A stretch of DNA of 64,000 nt. Origin: Chitinophaga agri (GTDB lineage: Bacteria; Bacteroidota; Bacteroidia; Chitinophagales; Chitinophagaceae). The DNA lies in assembly GCF_010093065.1 (NCBI RefSeq), contig NZ_CP048113.1:6962001-7026000 (forward strand), read 5' to 3'. Shown here piece by piece: positions 6,285 to 16,076 of the stretch. The notes beneath the pieces are model-generated. The model was not told where the DNA came from and did no database searches. It saw nothing but the letters and a program-made list of their open reading frames with translations. Within the stretch, counting starts at the first letter, position 1. Each line of letters starts with the position of its first letter. The position numbers were made by a program, and so were the translations under genes.

Positions 6285-8909
6285 TCAAATCCCACTTTTC
6301 AACAGCCCCAGCGGGAACATTTTAAACACATCATTGACCAGCAATTGCCCGCCACTATTCACCGTCTCCCCGGTGAAGATATTCTTCCACGTCCCCGGAG
6401 CACCCGCAGGTAACAATACCGCCCCATCTGCAGGAACATCTCCTGGAAGAGGTATTACTACAACAATCCATTCCTGGCGATGCACTCTTGCATAGGCAAT
6501 GATCCTGTCATTATTGGTTTGCAGGGGCAGGTAATCACCATCAAGGAAGATATCCGGGTGGGACCGGCGGAAGGTTAATGCCTTCCAGGTGACGAACATT
6601 TTCTCTAACCCGGTGGAACGATTGGAAGCGAGATAGGCAAAAAAGCCAGGCTCTTTTTCTTTAGCGATGATGGTATCGAGACACTGTTTCCGGAGAGGGT
6701 AGTCTACCGGACGACGGTTATCAGGATCAACATAGCTATAATCCCAGAGCTCACATCCCTGGTAGATGTCAGGAATGCCCGGGGCAGTGATTTTTATCAG
6801 CGCCTGGGAGAGTGAGGCGGAGAATGCATGTTGATTGATGGTGCCAACCAGCTCATGGGTGGCAGACAGGAAACTATCGTCTGTCAGCAGGCGCTGGATG
6901 AGTGCTGTTGCATTGTTTTCATAAGCCTCATCTGGTGCGGCCCATGTAGTATTTACTTTCGCTTCCCGCAGGGCTTTGATGATATACTGTTGTAAACGTT
7001 CGGTGAATGCAGCAGTCACCTGGCCATCCGGAGGAAATCCCGCGATAATGGACTGATAAATGAAATACACGTCATTGGCAGTGAGACTGCTTGAATAGGT
7101 TTCCCTCCATGCCGCAACCTGCTTCTTCCATACCCCCGGTAGGAGAGACAGCATATTCAGGCGTATACGACCATCTTCTCCGCGTTTCGTATCATGAGTG
7201 GCTGTTGTATTCAGTGAGGCCGGTGTATGCTGCTGACGGGCCGCTAAACGCTGATGGAAGGTATTGACAGAAAAGTCGCCTATCGACGGACTATCACCTA
7301 CCTCATTATGAGAAAGCAATGCATTGTACACATAGAAGGTCGTATCCTCTACGCCTTTCGCTGTTACAGGACCGGTAAACTGCATCAGGCGTTGCAGGAA
7401 TAACAGCCTGTTCTGTGCCCGTTCCTGATCCGGGATCTCTTCCCACAGTGCTTCCAGTAGGCCGATAGCCGCTTCCGCCTGCCGGTTCACGGCACGTATC
7501 CGGGTGAAGGTAGTATGGATGATCTCCTGCGCATAGTCGTCAGGCGGGAATTGGGACGGGTAGAGGCGGTATATCGGCAGGCAAACAACAAACAGCCCGA
7601 TAGCTTCTTTTAAAAGCTCCCGGTCCGTGCGCGCATCGGCCAGTTTTAGCGTGTAACAGTAACGTACCAGGTTCTCCCATTCACCCCCCATGTATCGTTC
7701 CAATATCAGCCTTTTCTTCTCATCGACGATATCCTGATAGGCCGGGCTCTCAGGTACCAGTTCCTGATACCAGGCTGCCAGCTGGTTTTCCCCCTCCTTA
7801 TTGGTCAGCAGGTGATTCGTAAAAGAAAGGAACTCATAACCACTGGTGCCCTGTAATGCCCAGTCGGAAGGGATACTTTCCTCACTCTCCAGTATCTTTT
7901 CCGCAATGAGATAACAATTGCTGCCAAACAATATCCTTAGCCGCTGTATATAGGTCGCCGGATCACGTAGTCCGTCTATATGATCAATACGCAATCCCTG
8001 TATCAGTCCCTCACGGTACAAACCATGCAGGAAGGTATGGTATTCATCAAACACAGCGGGCGACTCCATCCGCAGTGTAATAAGTTCATTAACGGTAAAG
8101 AAACGGCGGTAGTTGATCTGCGTGTCAGCTTCCTGCCAGCTGCACAGATAATAATACTGTTGCTGCATCAGCTGTAATAATAATGCCTTGTCTTCACTGA
8201 TCTTCGCCGCTACGCCTTCCAGGACGGGCCGATTCGCAGCTGCATACAGTTCCTTTTTCACCTGGTCCCATTCTTTCAGCGCGATCCCTTTGGTACCTTG
8301 CTGATATAGATCATTAAACAACCTGCTTACCGGCAACGCATCACTGTCAATCAACATCGTTTGCAATACATCGTACGCGGCGATCGATAATGGAAACAGC
8401 TGCTCAAAATAACTGATGGCAAGTCCTTTCTCTGTATACACCAGTTTAATTTCGCCATCAGCAATACATGCTTCCAGTGATTTTCCCAGGAAAGGTGTCA
8501 TCAGCCGGCCAGCCAGTTCAGGGGATGGATGCTGCCAGTCTATATCAAAATATTCGTAGTAGGGAGATAACGGTCCCCGCTCCATGACGTCATATAAGCG
8601 GTGATTGCTCATGTGAAATGCCATATGATTCGGTACGATGTCCTGCAACCAGGTCATGCCTTTTTCCTGCAACAGTTTTCTGATCTCCCGTAACTGCTCC
8701 AGTGTGCCAATAGCAGGATTGATCTGATGCGGTTCTGTTACATCATAACCATGCATACTTCCGGGCGATGCCGTGAAAATGGGCGCAGCATAGATCGTTG
8801 AAATGCCCAATTGATGCAGGTAGTCCAGTATCTCTTTCAGGTCATTAAAAGTAAAGCCCGCATGCAGCTGCAAACGGTAAGTAGCGGACGGTGGATTAAA
8901 CGATTTCAT
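6285..8909 (-). CDS. treY: Malto-oligosyltrehalose synthase
   Basis: 874 residues, GH13 fold. It isomerises the reducing-end alpha-1,4 bond of maltodextrins to alpha,alpha-1,1, forming maltooligosyl-trehalose. Family landmarks visible: PPSATYRLQLHAGFTF at the N-terminus, DIVPNHMAF, GLRIDHIDGLRDP with the nucleophile Asp, LIAEKILESEE with the acid/base Glu, and NTTATHDTKRGED near the third carboxylate. The preferred start is ATG 8909 (MKSFNPPS), because the frame upstream belongs to the preceding gene. The start overlaps the treZ stop by 14 nt, implying translational coupling. Cytoplasmic, no signal peptide. Works with TreZ (next gene) and probably the debranching enzyme at 12837. Confidence 0.95.
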   Translation of the reverse strand: MKSFNPPSATYRLQLHAGFTFNDLKEILDYLHQLGISTIYAAPIFTASPGSMHGYDVTEPHQINPAIGTLEQLREIRKLLQEKGMTWLQDIVPNHMAFHMSNHRLYDVMERGPLSPYYEYFDIDWQHPSPELAGRLMTPFLGKSLEACIADGEIKLVYTEKGLAISYFEQLFPLSIAAYDVLQTMLIDSDALPVSRLFNDLYQQGTKGIALKEWDQVKKELYAAANRPVLEGVAAKISEDKALLLQLMQQQYYYLCSWQEADTQINYRRFFTVNELITLRMESPAVFDEYHTFLHGLYREGLIQGLRIDHIDGLRDPATYIQRLRILFGSNCYLIAEKILESEESIPSDWALQGTSGYEFLSFTNHLLTNKEGENQLAAWYQELVPESPAYQDIVDEKKRLILERYMGGEWENLVRYCYTLKLADARTDRELLKEAIGLFVVCLPIYRLYPSQFPPDDYAQEIIHTTFTRIRAVNRQAEAAIGLLEALWEEIPDQERAQNRLLFLQRLMQFTGPVTAKGVEDTTFYVYNALLSHNEVGDSPSIGDFSVNTFHQRLAARQQHTPASLNTTATHDTKRGEDGRIRLNMLSLLPGVWKKQVAAWRETYSSSLTANDVYFIYQSIIAGFPPDGQVTAAFTERLQQYIIKALREAKVNTTWAAPDEAYENNATALIQRLLTDDSFLSATHELVGTINQHAFSASLSQALIKITAPGIPDIYQGCELWDYSYVDPDNRRPVDYPLRKQCLDTIIAKEKEPGFFAYLASNRSTGLEKMFVTWKALTFRRSHPDIFLDGDYLPLQTNNDRIIAYARVHRQEWIVVVIPLPGDVPADGAVLLPAGAPGTWKNIFTGETVNSGGQLLVNDVFKMFPLGLLKSGI

Positions 8910-10782
8910 ATACGATAGCTGAGAATGGTTGTAAAGAGATAGCAGAAGAGGTAGTAGCTTCGTCTGGTGCCAGTGTGCCCGGACCATGCCAGATGGCTGC
9001 CGAAGAGTCAAACTTCTTCTGTAATGTGCCTGGTCCCGTGTATTGATAGGGTACTACATGATCACTGAAGTTGAATAAGATAAGCAGCCTGTCATCACCA
9101 CCGGAACGCTCAACAAGTAATAGTTGCTCTTCCGCCTGCGGGATCAGCACTTTCACACTGTCTCTGGTGGTATTTCGCATGGCTTGCCTTGTTCTGCGAA
9201 AGGCGATCAGAAAACGATAGAGTTCTATCAATGCAGCACCTGTCTCCGTCTGTGTCTCCCAGCTTAGTGTAGAATTATCAAAAGTCGTTATCTCCTGTGG
9301 CTCGGGTACTTCTCCTTCCCAGGCAAAAGATGCAAACTCTTCTCTGCGTCCATTGGTAACCGCTGCAATCAGGTCTTTATCACTATGGCTGGTGAAAAAC
9401 TGGAAAGGCTTTGTCTCTCCATATTCCTCTCCCATAAATAGTAAAGGTATATGTGGTGATAATAGCACAGTTGCTGCTGCCAGCTTTTGTGCCTCGAAGG
9501 AAACCTGCGTCGTCAGTCTGTCTCCCAGCATCCTGTTGCCGATCTGATCATGGTTCTGTGCAAATACAACAAACTGATGATAGGGGAGATCTCCTGGTGA
9601 TGCACCAAAATGCCTTTTACGCACATCAGAGTAGGCGCCGGTGAAAACGTAAGAGTCCTGAAAGGATTTGGCCAGCGGTGTTAGTCCGCCGAAATCTGCA
9701 TAGTAACCATTCACTTCTCCTGTCAGCAGACTATGCAGCGCGTGATGAAATTCATCTACCCACTGACCATGCATCCCATAGCCTCCTTTTTCCCGCGGCA
9801 TAATATATCTTGGACTATTCAGATCAATCTCAGCTATCAGGAATTTCTTACGGCCCGACGTTGCCTGCAATGCGTCCACCAGCTCAGACAGTTCTGCTGT
9901 AAAATGATTGGCGCCGCAATCCCAGATCGCATGCACAGCATCCATCCTTAATCCGTCGATATGGAATTCGTCCAGCCACATGAGTGCATTTTGGATAAAG
10001 TATGCACGCACAGCATCACACCAGGCATCGTCAAAATTTAATGCCGGGCCCCAGGGTGTTTTATACTTATCCGTAAACCACGGACCATATTGAGAGAAAT
10101 AATTACCTTCTGGTCCCAGGTGATTGTATATCACATCCAGGATCACAGCAATGCCATGTTGATGTGCGGCGTTGACCAGTGCCTTTAATCCATTAACACC
10201 TCCATAGGAGTTTTGTACAGCAAACGGATAAACACCGTCATATCCCCAGTTCCTGTCGCCAGGAAATTGTCCTACCGGCAGGATCTCAATCGCCGTAATA
10301 CCCAGCGAGCGCAGGTGATCCAGCTTGTCAATAACACCCTGGAAATTATGCGTCCCGGAAAAAGTACCGGTATGTAATTCATAGATGATCAGTTCGGACA
10401 TATCAAGCCCCGTCCAGCTATCGTCCGTCCACTCAAAATTGCTGTCTACCACTGCTGATGGACCATGCACTCCTTCCGGCTGGTACCTGGATGCAGGGTC
10501 AGGTAATGTGACCTCCTCGTCTAAGACATATTTGTACTGTGTTCCTGAAGAGAGCCCTTCTACACTTGTGTGCCAGTAACCCTTATCATCTGGCTGCATA
10601 GGGTGGATCTGCGGCTGCGGTGCTATGATTGATAATGAGACCTGCTTTCGGAAGGGTGCCCAGACGCTGAATTTACATGTACTATCGGACTGTATAGCAG
10701 CCCCTGCAAAAGGATAAATATTTGCCAAAGTATTTTTTAACGTGAGAAGTGAAAATAATATGCCAGTGATGTGTGCCGCCAT
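8896..10782 (-). CDS. treZ: Malto-oligosyltrehalose trehalohydrolase
   Basis: 628 residues from ATG 10782. It releases trehalose from maltooligosyl-trehalose made by TreY. An N-terminal beta-sandwich (about 25-115, with FSVWAPF) precedes the GH13 barrel. The catalytic positions are D281 (IDGLRMDAVHAI), E318 (FLIAEIDLNSP) and D412 (FAQNHDQIGNR). The WGYDGVYPFAVQNSYGG segment is typical of TreZ and branching enzymes; lack of extra modules and partnership with TreY favour TreZ. The first about 18 residues are poorly family-like, so a TTG start at 10728 (LANIYPF) is possible. It leads the treZ-treY unit and is divergent from the alpha-glucosidase gene at 10940. Confidence 0.93.
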   Translation of the reverse strand: MAAHITGILFSLLTLKNTLANIYPFAGAAIQSDSTCKFSVWAPFRKQVSLSIIAPQPQIHPMQPDDKGYWHTSVEGLSSGTQYKYVLDEEVTLPDPASRYQPEGVHGPSAVVDSNFEWTDDSWTGLDMSELIIYELHTGTFSGTHNFQGVIDKLDHLRSLGITAIEILPVGQFPGDRNWGYDGVYPFAVQNSYGGVNGLKALVNAAHQHGIAVILDVIYNHLGPEGNYFSQYGPWFTDKYKTPWGPALNFDDAWCDAVRAYFIQNALMWLDEFHIDGLRMDAVHAIWDCGANHFTAELSELVDALQATSGRKKFLIAEIDLNSPRYIMPREKGGYGMHGQWVDEFHHALHSLLTGEVNGYYADFGGLTPLAKSFQDSYVFTGAYSDVRKRHFGASPGDLPYHQFVVFAQNHDQIGNRMLGDRLTTQVSFEAQKLAAATVLLSPHIPLLFMGEEYGETKPFQFFTSHSDKDLIAAVTNGRREEFASFAWEGEVPEPQEITTFDNSTLSWETQTETGAALIELYRFLIAFRRTRQAMRNTTRDSVKVLIPQAEEQLLLVERSGGDDRLLILFNFSDHVVPYQYTGPGTLQKKFDSSAAIWHGPGTLAPDEATTSSAISLQPFSAIVYEIV

Positions 10783-10939
10783 GCCGCTGTCCCGTTAACG
10801 GGTAATGTAGAAATTGTGCGGCACTATTTCTACAGTATGCCCGGGAAAAAGTTCGTTTTACCGGTTGATACCCAGCAGATTGAAGAGTGCAGGGTTTTTG
10901 CTTGGAATAATGACATTAACCCGAAATGTATAGCTATCT
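10783..10939. promoter_or_regulatory. Divergent regulatory region of the trehalose/maltodextrin cluster
   Basis: The 157 bp between the treZ and alpha-glucosidase starts must hold both promoters. It contains a 12-bp palindrome CCCGTTAACGGG (10791-10802) and a hairpin with 8-bp arms (10807-10814 / 10826-10833). Either may be an operator for a shared sugar-responsive regulator. I cannot assign -33/-7 boxes with confidence. Confidence 0.45.
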
Positions 10940-12757
10940 ATGTCAAATCATATAGTCAGGGACAAGAACTGGTGGAAAGAATCGATTATCTATCAGATAT
11001 ATCCATGGAGCTTTAAAGACAGTAACGGAGACGGTATTGGTGACCTGCAGGGAATCATATCCAAACTCGACTATATCAGCAGCCTGGGTATAGACATGGT
11101 ATGGCTGAATCCAATATATACTTCCCCCAACGATGACAATGGATACGATATCAGCGATTTCTATGATATCATGAAGGAGGTGGGTACAATGGCTGATTTT
11201 GACGCATTGCTGAAAGGTCTCCATGACAGAAAGATCCGGTTGATGATGGATATAGTGGTTAACCATACCAGTGATGAGCATCCCTGGTTCCAGGAGGCTA
11301 AGCAGTCCAGAGATAACCCTTATTATAATTATTATCACTGGTGGCCTGCCGAAAAAGGTAAGCCTCCTTACCGGTACAGTCATTTCGACGCTACTGGTAG
11401 CGCATGGACATATAATAAAGCAACAGACTCCTACTACCTGCATTATTTCTCTGAAAAAATGCCGGACCTCAACTGGGAAAATCCGGAAACACGGAAAGCG
11501 ATCTATGCGATCATGAATTTCTGGTTTGACAAAGGTGTTGACGGCTTCAGAATGGATGCTATTTGTTACATCTCCAAAGATACCAGCTGGCCCGATGTGG
11601 AGCAACTCGTAAAAGAGAAATATCATGATGACTGGGCCGGCTACTACGCACATGGTCCGCATCTCCATGAATATTTGCAGGAGATGCATCGCGAGACGCT
11701 GGACAGACCTGATGTCACGACGCTCGCAGAAGCATCAGGTATTACCCGGCAGGAAGCTCCCGATTTTGTAAAGGAAGACCGCAAAGAGCTGCACATGCTT
11801 TATCATTTTGAGGGCGTGCAGCTGGGCTTTGCTAAAGAAGGGTATAAAAGACTCGATCCGAAAGGACTGGATCTTCCTGCGCTGAAACAGTTGTATACCG
11901 GATGGGACGAGATCTTCGCAAAGGATGGCTGGGGTACAATATATCTCGGTAATCATGATCAGCCACGTATGGTTACCCGCTGGGGAAGTGATGAGGAACA
12001 ATACCGGGAGATCTCTTCTAAAATGCTGATCACTTTCCTGCTTACCATGCGCGCGACGCCTATTTTCTATTATGGTGATGAACTGGGAATGACCAATATC
12101 CGCTTCGAAAAGATAGAGGACTACCGGGATATTGAGACCATCAATATGTATAAATATATCGAGAGTAAAGGTGGTGATCTGGCGCATTTCCTGAGAGATG
12201 CCGCTATCACAGGAAGAGATAACGGACGTACGCCGTTCCAATGGGATGAATCGCCTAATGCCGGTTTCACTACCGGCAAGCCCTGGCTCAAGATCAATGA
12301 GAATTACAAATTCATCAATGCCGCTCAGCAGGATAAAGATGAACGATCTGTATTGCAGTATTTCCGGCAACTTGTACTGTTACGCAAACATAAGCCGGTA
12401 TTGATATATGGTCAATACGAACTGCTGGATGCCGATCATCCGCAGGTATACACTTATACCCGCACACTGGATGAAGAGAAACTCCTGATCGTTCTCAACT
12501 TTTCAAAAGAAGAAGTGTTGTATAAATTACCTTTCGTGCTTGATGTTGGTACTGAACCACTGGTAAATAATATGCTGTCCTTCAAGATCGAAAACGATAC
12601 AGTTACGCTTTCTCCTTACCAGGCACTGATCTTTGGACCACTGCCGACTGACCTGCCGCCCTTACAGGACGAGGAACAGGCGTTTGCCGAAACCATTCCG
12701 GCGGACAAAATAAAAGAAGAAAACTCAAGCCTCGAATCCAATGAGCTTGCTGTCTGA
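10940..12757 (+). CDS. GH13 alpha-glucosidase / oligo-1,6-glucosidase
   Basis: 605 residues, cytoplasmic. The start SNHIVRDKNWWKESIIYQIYP and the SNGDGIGDLQGI loop are typical of the GH13 subfamily 31 alpha-glucosidases. Catalytic residues are D206 (GFRMDAI), E264 (TLAEASG) and D340 (LGNHDQPRMVTR). The family hydrolyses terminal alpha-1,4 or alpha-1,6 glucosyl bonds, isomaltose or trehalulose-type sugars; some members act on trehalose. The long acidic tail after about residue 575 is not part of the usual fold. In this cluster it likely degrades short maltodextrins left after debranching. Trehalose synthase TreS was considered but the N-terminal signature differs. Followed 79 nt later by the debranching enzyme gene. 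Confidence 0.9.
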   Translation: MSNHIVRDKNWWKESIIYQIYPWSFKDSNGDGIGDLQGIISKLDYISSLGIDMVWLNPIYTSPNDDNGYDISDFYDIMKEVGTMADFDALLKGLHDRKIRLMMDIVVNHTSDEHPWFQEAKQSRDNPYYNYYHWWPAEKGKPPYRYSHFDATGSAWTYNKATDSYYLHYFSEKMPDLNWENPETRKAIYAIMNFWFDKGVDGFRMDAICYISKDTSWPDVEQLVKEKYHDDWAGYYAHGPHLHEYLQEMHRETLDRPDVTTLAEASGITRQEAPDFVKEDRKELHMLYHFEGVQLGFAKEGYKRLDPKGLDLPALKQLYTGWDEIFAKDGWGTIYLGNHDQPRMVTRWGSDEEQYREISSKMLITFLLTMRATPIFYYGDELGMTNIRFEKIEDYRDIETINMYKYIESKGGDLAHFLRDAAITGRDNGRTPFQWDESPNAGFTTGKPWLKINENYKFINAAQQDKDERSVLQYFRQLVLLRKHKPVLIYGQYELLDADHPQVYTYTRTLDEEKLLIVLNFSKEEVLYKLPFVLDVGTEPLVNNMLSFKIENDTVTLSPYQALIFGPLPTDLPPLQDEEQAFAETIPADKIKEENSSLESNELAV

Positions 12758-12785
12758 AGTAATTATTAAATAAACATACTCCATG

Positions 12786-12815
12786 CTTTCCCTTCCTCAT
12801 TGAGGGAAGGGAAAG
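12786..12815. other. Intergenic hairpin between alpha-glucosidase and debranching enzyme genes
   Basis: CTTTCCCTTCCTC and GAGGGAAGGGAAAG form a stem of 12 or more pairs around ATT. No T-run follows, so it is unlikely to be a full terminator. It may tune expression of the downstream gene or protect mRNA ends. Confidence 0.5.
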
Positions 12816-12836
12816 TGGGAGGCCAATCGTCGTATT

Positions 12837-14972
12837 ATGAATAACCACACTGTAGTATATCCTGGAAGCCCATATCCACTCGGAGCCACATGGGATGGCA
12901 AAGGTGTTAATTTCGCACTGTATGCAGATAATGCGACCGGCGTAGAACTCTGTCTCTTTAACACAACTGCTGATGAAGTAGAAGCGGCTAAGATCAAGAT
13001 CAGGGAACGCTCTCACCAGGTATGGCATTGTTATATCCCCGATTTGAAACCAGGACAATTATATGGCTTCCGCGTACATGGTCCTTATGAACCTCAGAAC
13101 GGACACCGCTTCAACGCAAAAAAATTATTAATAGATCCATACGCCAAAGCAATCGCCGGTACGATCAACTGGAGCGATGCCCTGTTTAGCTATAAAATGG
13201 GAGACCCCGAAGAAGACCTGAGTTTCAGCGATGTGGATAGTGTGCCCTTCATTCCGAAATGTGTCGTGATTGATCAGTCATTCGACTGGGAAGGAGACCG
13301 CGCTCCCAGGATTGCCTACAATGAAAGCATTATCTACGAGACGCATGTCAAAGGGTTCACCAAACTTCATCCTGAAATTCCCGAAGAGATCAGGGGAACG
13401 TATGCTGGTATGGCACACCCGGTGACTATCAACTATCTGAAGGAACTGGGTATCACGGCAGTGGAGCTCATGCCTGTCCACCATTTTGTAGCTGACCGTC
13501 ACCTGGTAGACAGAGGACTAACCAACTACTGGGGCTATAATACCATCGGCTTCTTTGCACCGGATGCCCGCTATGCTGCCAGTGGTGTGCTGGGTGAACA
13601 GGTAAGTGAATTCAAGCATCTGGTGAAAACGCTGCATAAGGCAGGGATCGAGGTGATCCTGGATGTGGTGTATAATCATACTGGTGAAGGCAACCACATG
13701 GGGCCTACTTTATCTTTCCGGGGAATAGACAATGCATCTTATTATCGACTCACGGAAGATAAACGCTATTACATGGATTATACCGGTACCGGTAATACCC
13801 TGAACGCTTATCTGCCCAATGTACTCCGACTGATGATGGACAGTCTGCGCTACTGGATACAGGACATGCATGTAGACGGCTTCCGCTTCGATCTCGCATC
13901 TACACTTGCCCGCGAACTGCATGAAGTCAACACCCTAAGTGCCTTTTTCGATATCATCTATCAGGACCCTGTTATCTCCCAGGTAAAGCTGATCGCGGAG
14001 CCCTGGGACATTGGCGAGGGCGGCTATCAGGTAGGTAAATTTCCTCCCGGATGGGCGGAGTGGAACGGAAAGTACCGCGACTGTATCCGGGACTACTGGC
14101 GGGGAGCGGATAGCATGTTAGGTGAATTTGCCGAACGATTTACCGGTAGCTCTGATCTCTATAAGAATGACTACCGTAGTCCGACGGCTAGTATCAACTT
14201 CGTAACAGCACACGACGGATTTACCTTACATGATCTGGTTTCCTACAACGATAAACATAATGAGGCGAACCTCGATGACAACAGGGACGGAGAAGACCAT
14301 AACCGCTCCTGGAACTGTGGCGCGGAAGGCCCTACTGATGATGAAGTCGTGCTGGCATTGAGACGTCGCCAGCAACGTAATTTCTTTGCAACCTTATTAT
14401 TGTCCCAGGGCGTGCCGATGATAGTAGCAGGGGATGAGCAGGGTCGCACCCAACAGGGAAACAATAACTGTTACTGCCAGGATAATGAAATGTCCTGGGT
14501 ACACTGGGAGCATGTAGATCAGGACCTGATGCAATTCACCCGCCAGCTGATCGCATTGAGGAAGGCACATCCTGCCTTCTGTCGCAGAAGATGGTTCCAG
14601 GGCCAACCCATTAAGGGCATAGGACTGGAGGATATCGCCTGGTTCCTTCCCGACGGTTCCGAGATGTCCGATGAACACTGGAGTCATGACTTTGCCAAAT
14701 CCATGGCGGTATTCTTCAACGGAAAAGGGTTGCACGCCAGTGGCCCGCAAGGTGAGCAGATAGTGGATGACAATTTTTATATCATCTTCAATGCCCATTA
14801 TGAACCACTGGAATTTTGCCTTCCGGCACAGAAGTATGGACATACCTGGACGAAGATCATTGATACCTGTGATATGCAGGTCCAGACTGGAAGTGAAGAA
14901 TATAAGGCGGAACAGAAGATCAATGTGGATGCGCGCTCAGTCGTGGTGCTCAGCCATAAGCTGATGCATTAG
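12837..14972 (+). CDS. glgX: Glycogen debranching enzyme, isoamylase type (GlgX/TreX)
   Basis: 711 residues. An N-terminal CBM48-like sandwich (about 8-140; PYPLGATWDGKGVNFALYA) precedes a GH13 barrel. Landmarks are NYWGYNTIGFFAP (230-242), VVYNHTGEGNHMGPT (277-291), nucleophile D352 (VDGFRFDLAS), acid/base E388 (LIAEPWDIGEGGY) and D460 (VTAHDGFTL). It hydrolyses alpha-1,6 branches of glycogen or limit dextrin. Placed with TreY and TreZ it would supply linear maltodextrins, completing a TreX-Y-Z route to trehalose; this link is inference from context. Its stop codon (TAG 14970-14972) directly abuts the stop codon of the convergent GNAT gene, with no spacer. Confidence 0.95.
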   Translation: MNNHTVVYPGSPYPLGATWDGKGVNFALYADNATGVELCLFNTTADEVEAAKIKIRERSHQVWHCYIPDLKPGQLYGFRVHGPYEPQNGHRFNAKKLLIDPYAKAIAGTINWSDALFSYKMGDPEEDLSFSDVDSVPFIPKCVVIDQSFDWEGDRAPRIAYNESIIYETHVKGFTKLHPEIPEEIRGTYAGMAHPVTINYLKELGITAVELMPVHHFVADRHLVDRGLTNYWGYNTIGFFAPDARYAASGVLGEQVSEFKHLVKTLHKAGIEVILDVVYNHTGEGNHMGPTLSFRGIDNASYYRLTEDKRYYMDYTGTGNTLNAYLPNVLRLMMDSLRYWIQDMHVDGFRFDLASTLARELHEVNTLSAFFDIIYQDPVISQVKLIAEPWDIGEGGYQVGKFPPGWAEWNGKYRDCIRDYWRGADSMLGEFAERFTGSSDLYKNDYRSPTASINFVTAHDGFTLHDLVSYNDKHNEANLDDNRDGEDHNRSWNCGAEGPTDDEVVLALRRRQQRNFFATLLLSQGVPMIVAGDEQGRTQQGNNNCYCQDNEMSWVHWEHVDQDLMQFTRQLIALRKAHPAFCRRRWFQGQPIKGIGLEDIAWFLPDGSEMSDEHWSHDFAKSMAVFFNGKGLHASGPQGEQIVDDNFYIIFNAHYEPLEFCLPAQKYGHTWTKIIDTCDMQVQTGSEEYKAEQKINVDARSVVVLSHKLMH

Positions 14973-15479
14973 TTATTGGTTGATAAAATACATGAATTGT
15001 GCTGGACTGCCGGGTAATTGTATCATCCTCTCATGATGCAGGCCGATCTTGTTCAACAGCGCAATAGCGTGTACATTCTTTTGGGTGGTGATCGCTGCTA
15101 CCCGGGGTAATTTCAATGTAGTAAGGGCATACTCCTTTACTGCATTGGCTGCCTCATACGCATACCCTTTGCCGGTATAGTCAGGCAGAAAGGCAAACCC
15201 GATATCCACATCATCCAGCCCATCCCGCTTAATTAATCCCGTCATGCCAATAGGTGTTTTATCTTCTTTCAGCGCAATCAGGTATAGTCCGAACCCATAC
15301 TGGTCATAACTTGCCTGTGGTCCGTTGATGATGTAGTTACGGGCATCATGCAGCCCTCTGATGTTCCTGTCACCAATATAGGTAAGCCAGGTAGGCGAAT
15401 TGAGCAAACGGTATACAAAAGGTGCGTCGTCAATGGTAAACCGGCGAATGTCCAGTCGGGCTGTTTCACAAATAAGCAT
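14973..15479 (-). CDS. GNAT-family N-acetyltransferase (RimJ/RimL-like)
   Basis: 168 residues from ATG 15479 (MLICETARLDIRRF); the longer frame upstream is unlikely because this is the standard family start. Family features are ETARLDIRRFTIDDAPFVYRLLN at the N-terminus, a central IGMTGLIKRDGLDDVDIGFAFLP and the acetyl-CoA loop region YTGKGYAYEAANAV. Such proteins acetylate amino groups of proteins or small molecules; the substrate cannot be read from sequence. It is divergent from the YdeI-like gene at 15542 and shares a 62-bp promoter region with it. Confidence 0.88.
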   Translation of the reverse strand: MLICETARLDIRRFTIDDAPFVYRLLNSPTWLTYIGDRNIRGLHDARNYIINGPQASYDQYGFGLYLIALKEDKTPIGMTGLIKRDGLDDVDIGFAFLPDYTGKGYAYEAANAVKEYALTTLKLPRVAAITTQKNVHAIALLNKIGLHHERMIQLPGSPAQFMYFINQ

Positions 15480-15541
15480 AGTACTTTTTCTTAAGTTCTT
15501 TAAATTGACAGCTATTAAGTAAGTTAGCAAAAAAAAGCAAG

Positions 15542-16048
15542 ATGGTTAAGTACACCACAACCATATTGAAGTTTGAGAAGCAGGGGAAAAAGACTGGTTG
15601 GACATATATCGTTATACCTGAAGATATCGCACAGGAGCTAAAGCCGGGTAATAAAAAGACTTTCCGCGTAAAGGGAAAGCTCGATAAATATGCCATCGAA
15701 GCGCTGGCGCTGTTGCCGATGGGAGATGGTTCCTTTATCCTGCCATTGAATGCGGACATCCGCAAAGGGATCGCTAAAAGGGTAGGTGCACAGCTGAATG
15801 TACAGCTACAGGAAGATGATAACCCGGATCCCGTGACATCTCCGGAATTTATGGAATGCCTGCAGGATGAGCCGGAAGCCCTGGCGTTCTTCAACACGCT
15901 GACCAAAGGTCATCAAAACTATTTCCTCAAATGGATAGAGAGTGCTAAAACTGCACCTACCAAGGCGAAACGTATCGCTCAGTCCATTACCGGACTGGCC
16001 CGTAAACACGATTATGGCACGATGATCCGATCAAATAAAGGAAAGTAG
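15542..16048 (+). CDS. DUF1905 / YdeI-OmpD-associated family protein
   Basis: 168 residues, soluble. The N-terminal half (about 5-90: KKTGWTYIVIPEDIAQEL, RVKGKLDKYAIEALALLPMGDGSFILPLNADIRK) matches DUF1905. The C-terminal part (about 108-165: PEALAFFNTLTKGHQNYFLKWIESAKT...KAKRIAQSI) matches the YdeI/OmpD-associated domain. Members are linked to stress or bacteriocin tolerance in some annotations, but the biochemical role is unknown. Followed 28 nt later by the S1-domain gene on the same strand, so they may be co-transcribed. Confidence 0.88.
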   Translation: MVKYTTTILKFEKQGKKTGWTYIVIPEDIAQELKPGNKKTFRVKGKLDKYAIEALALLPMGDGSFILPLNADIRKGIAKRVGAQLNVQLQEDDNPDPVTSPEFMECLQDEPEALAFFNTLTKGHQNYFLKWIESAKTAPTKAKRIAQSITGLARKHDYGTMIRSNKGK

Positions 16049-16076
16049 TACCTTCGCGGCAAAATAAAGTGATTAC

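Noticed and set aside
10943..11689. 248-codon minus-strand frame opposite the alpha-glucosidase
   Set aside because: It is an antisense shadow of a clear GH13 gene with no protein-like features.
10940..12757. Trehalose synthase (TreS) assignment
   Set aside because: The N-terminal and QPRMVTR signatures fit GH13_31 alpha-glucosidases better, and there is no maltokinase domain.
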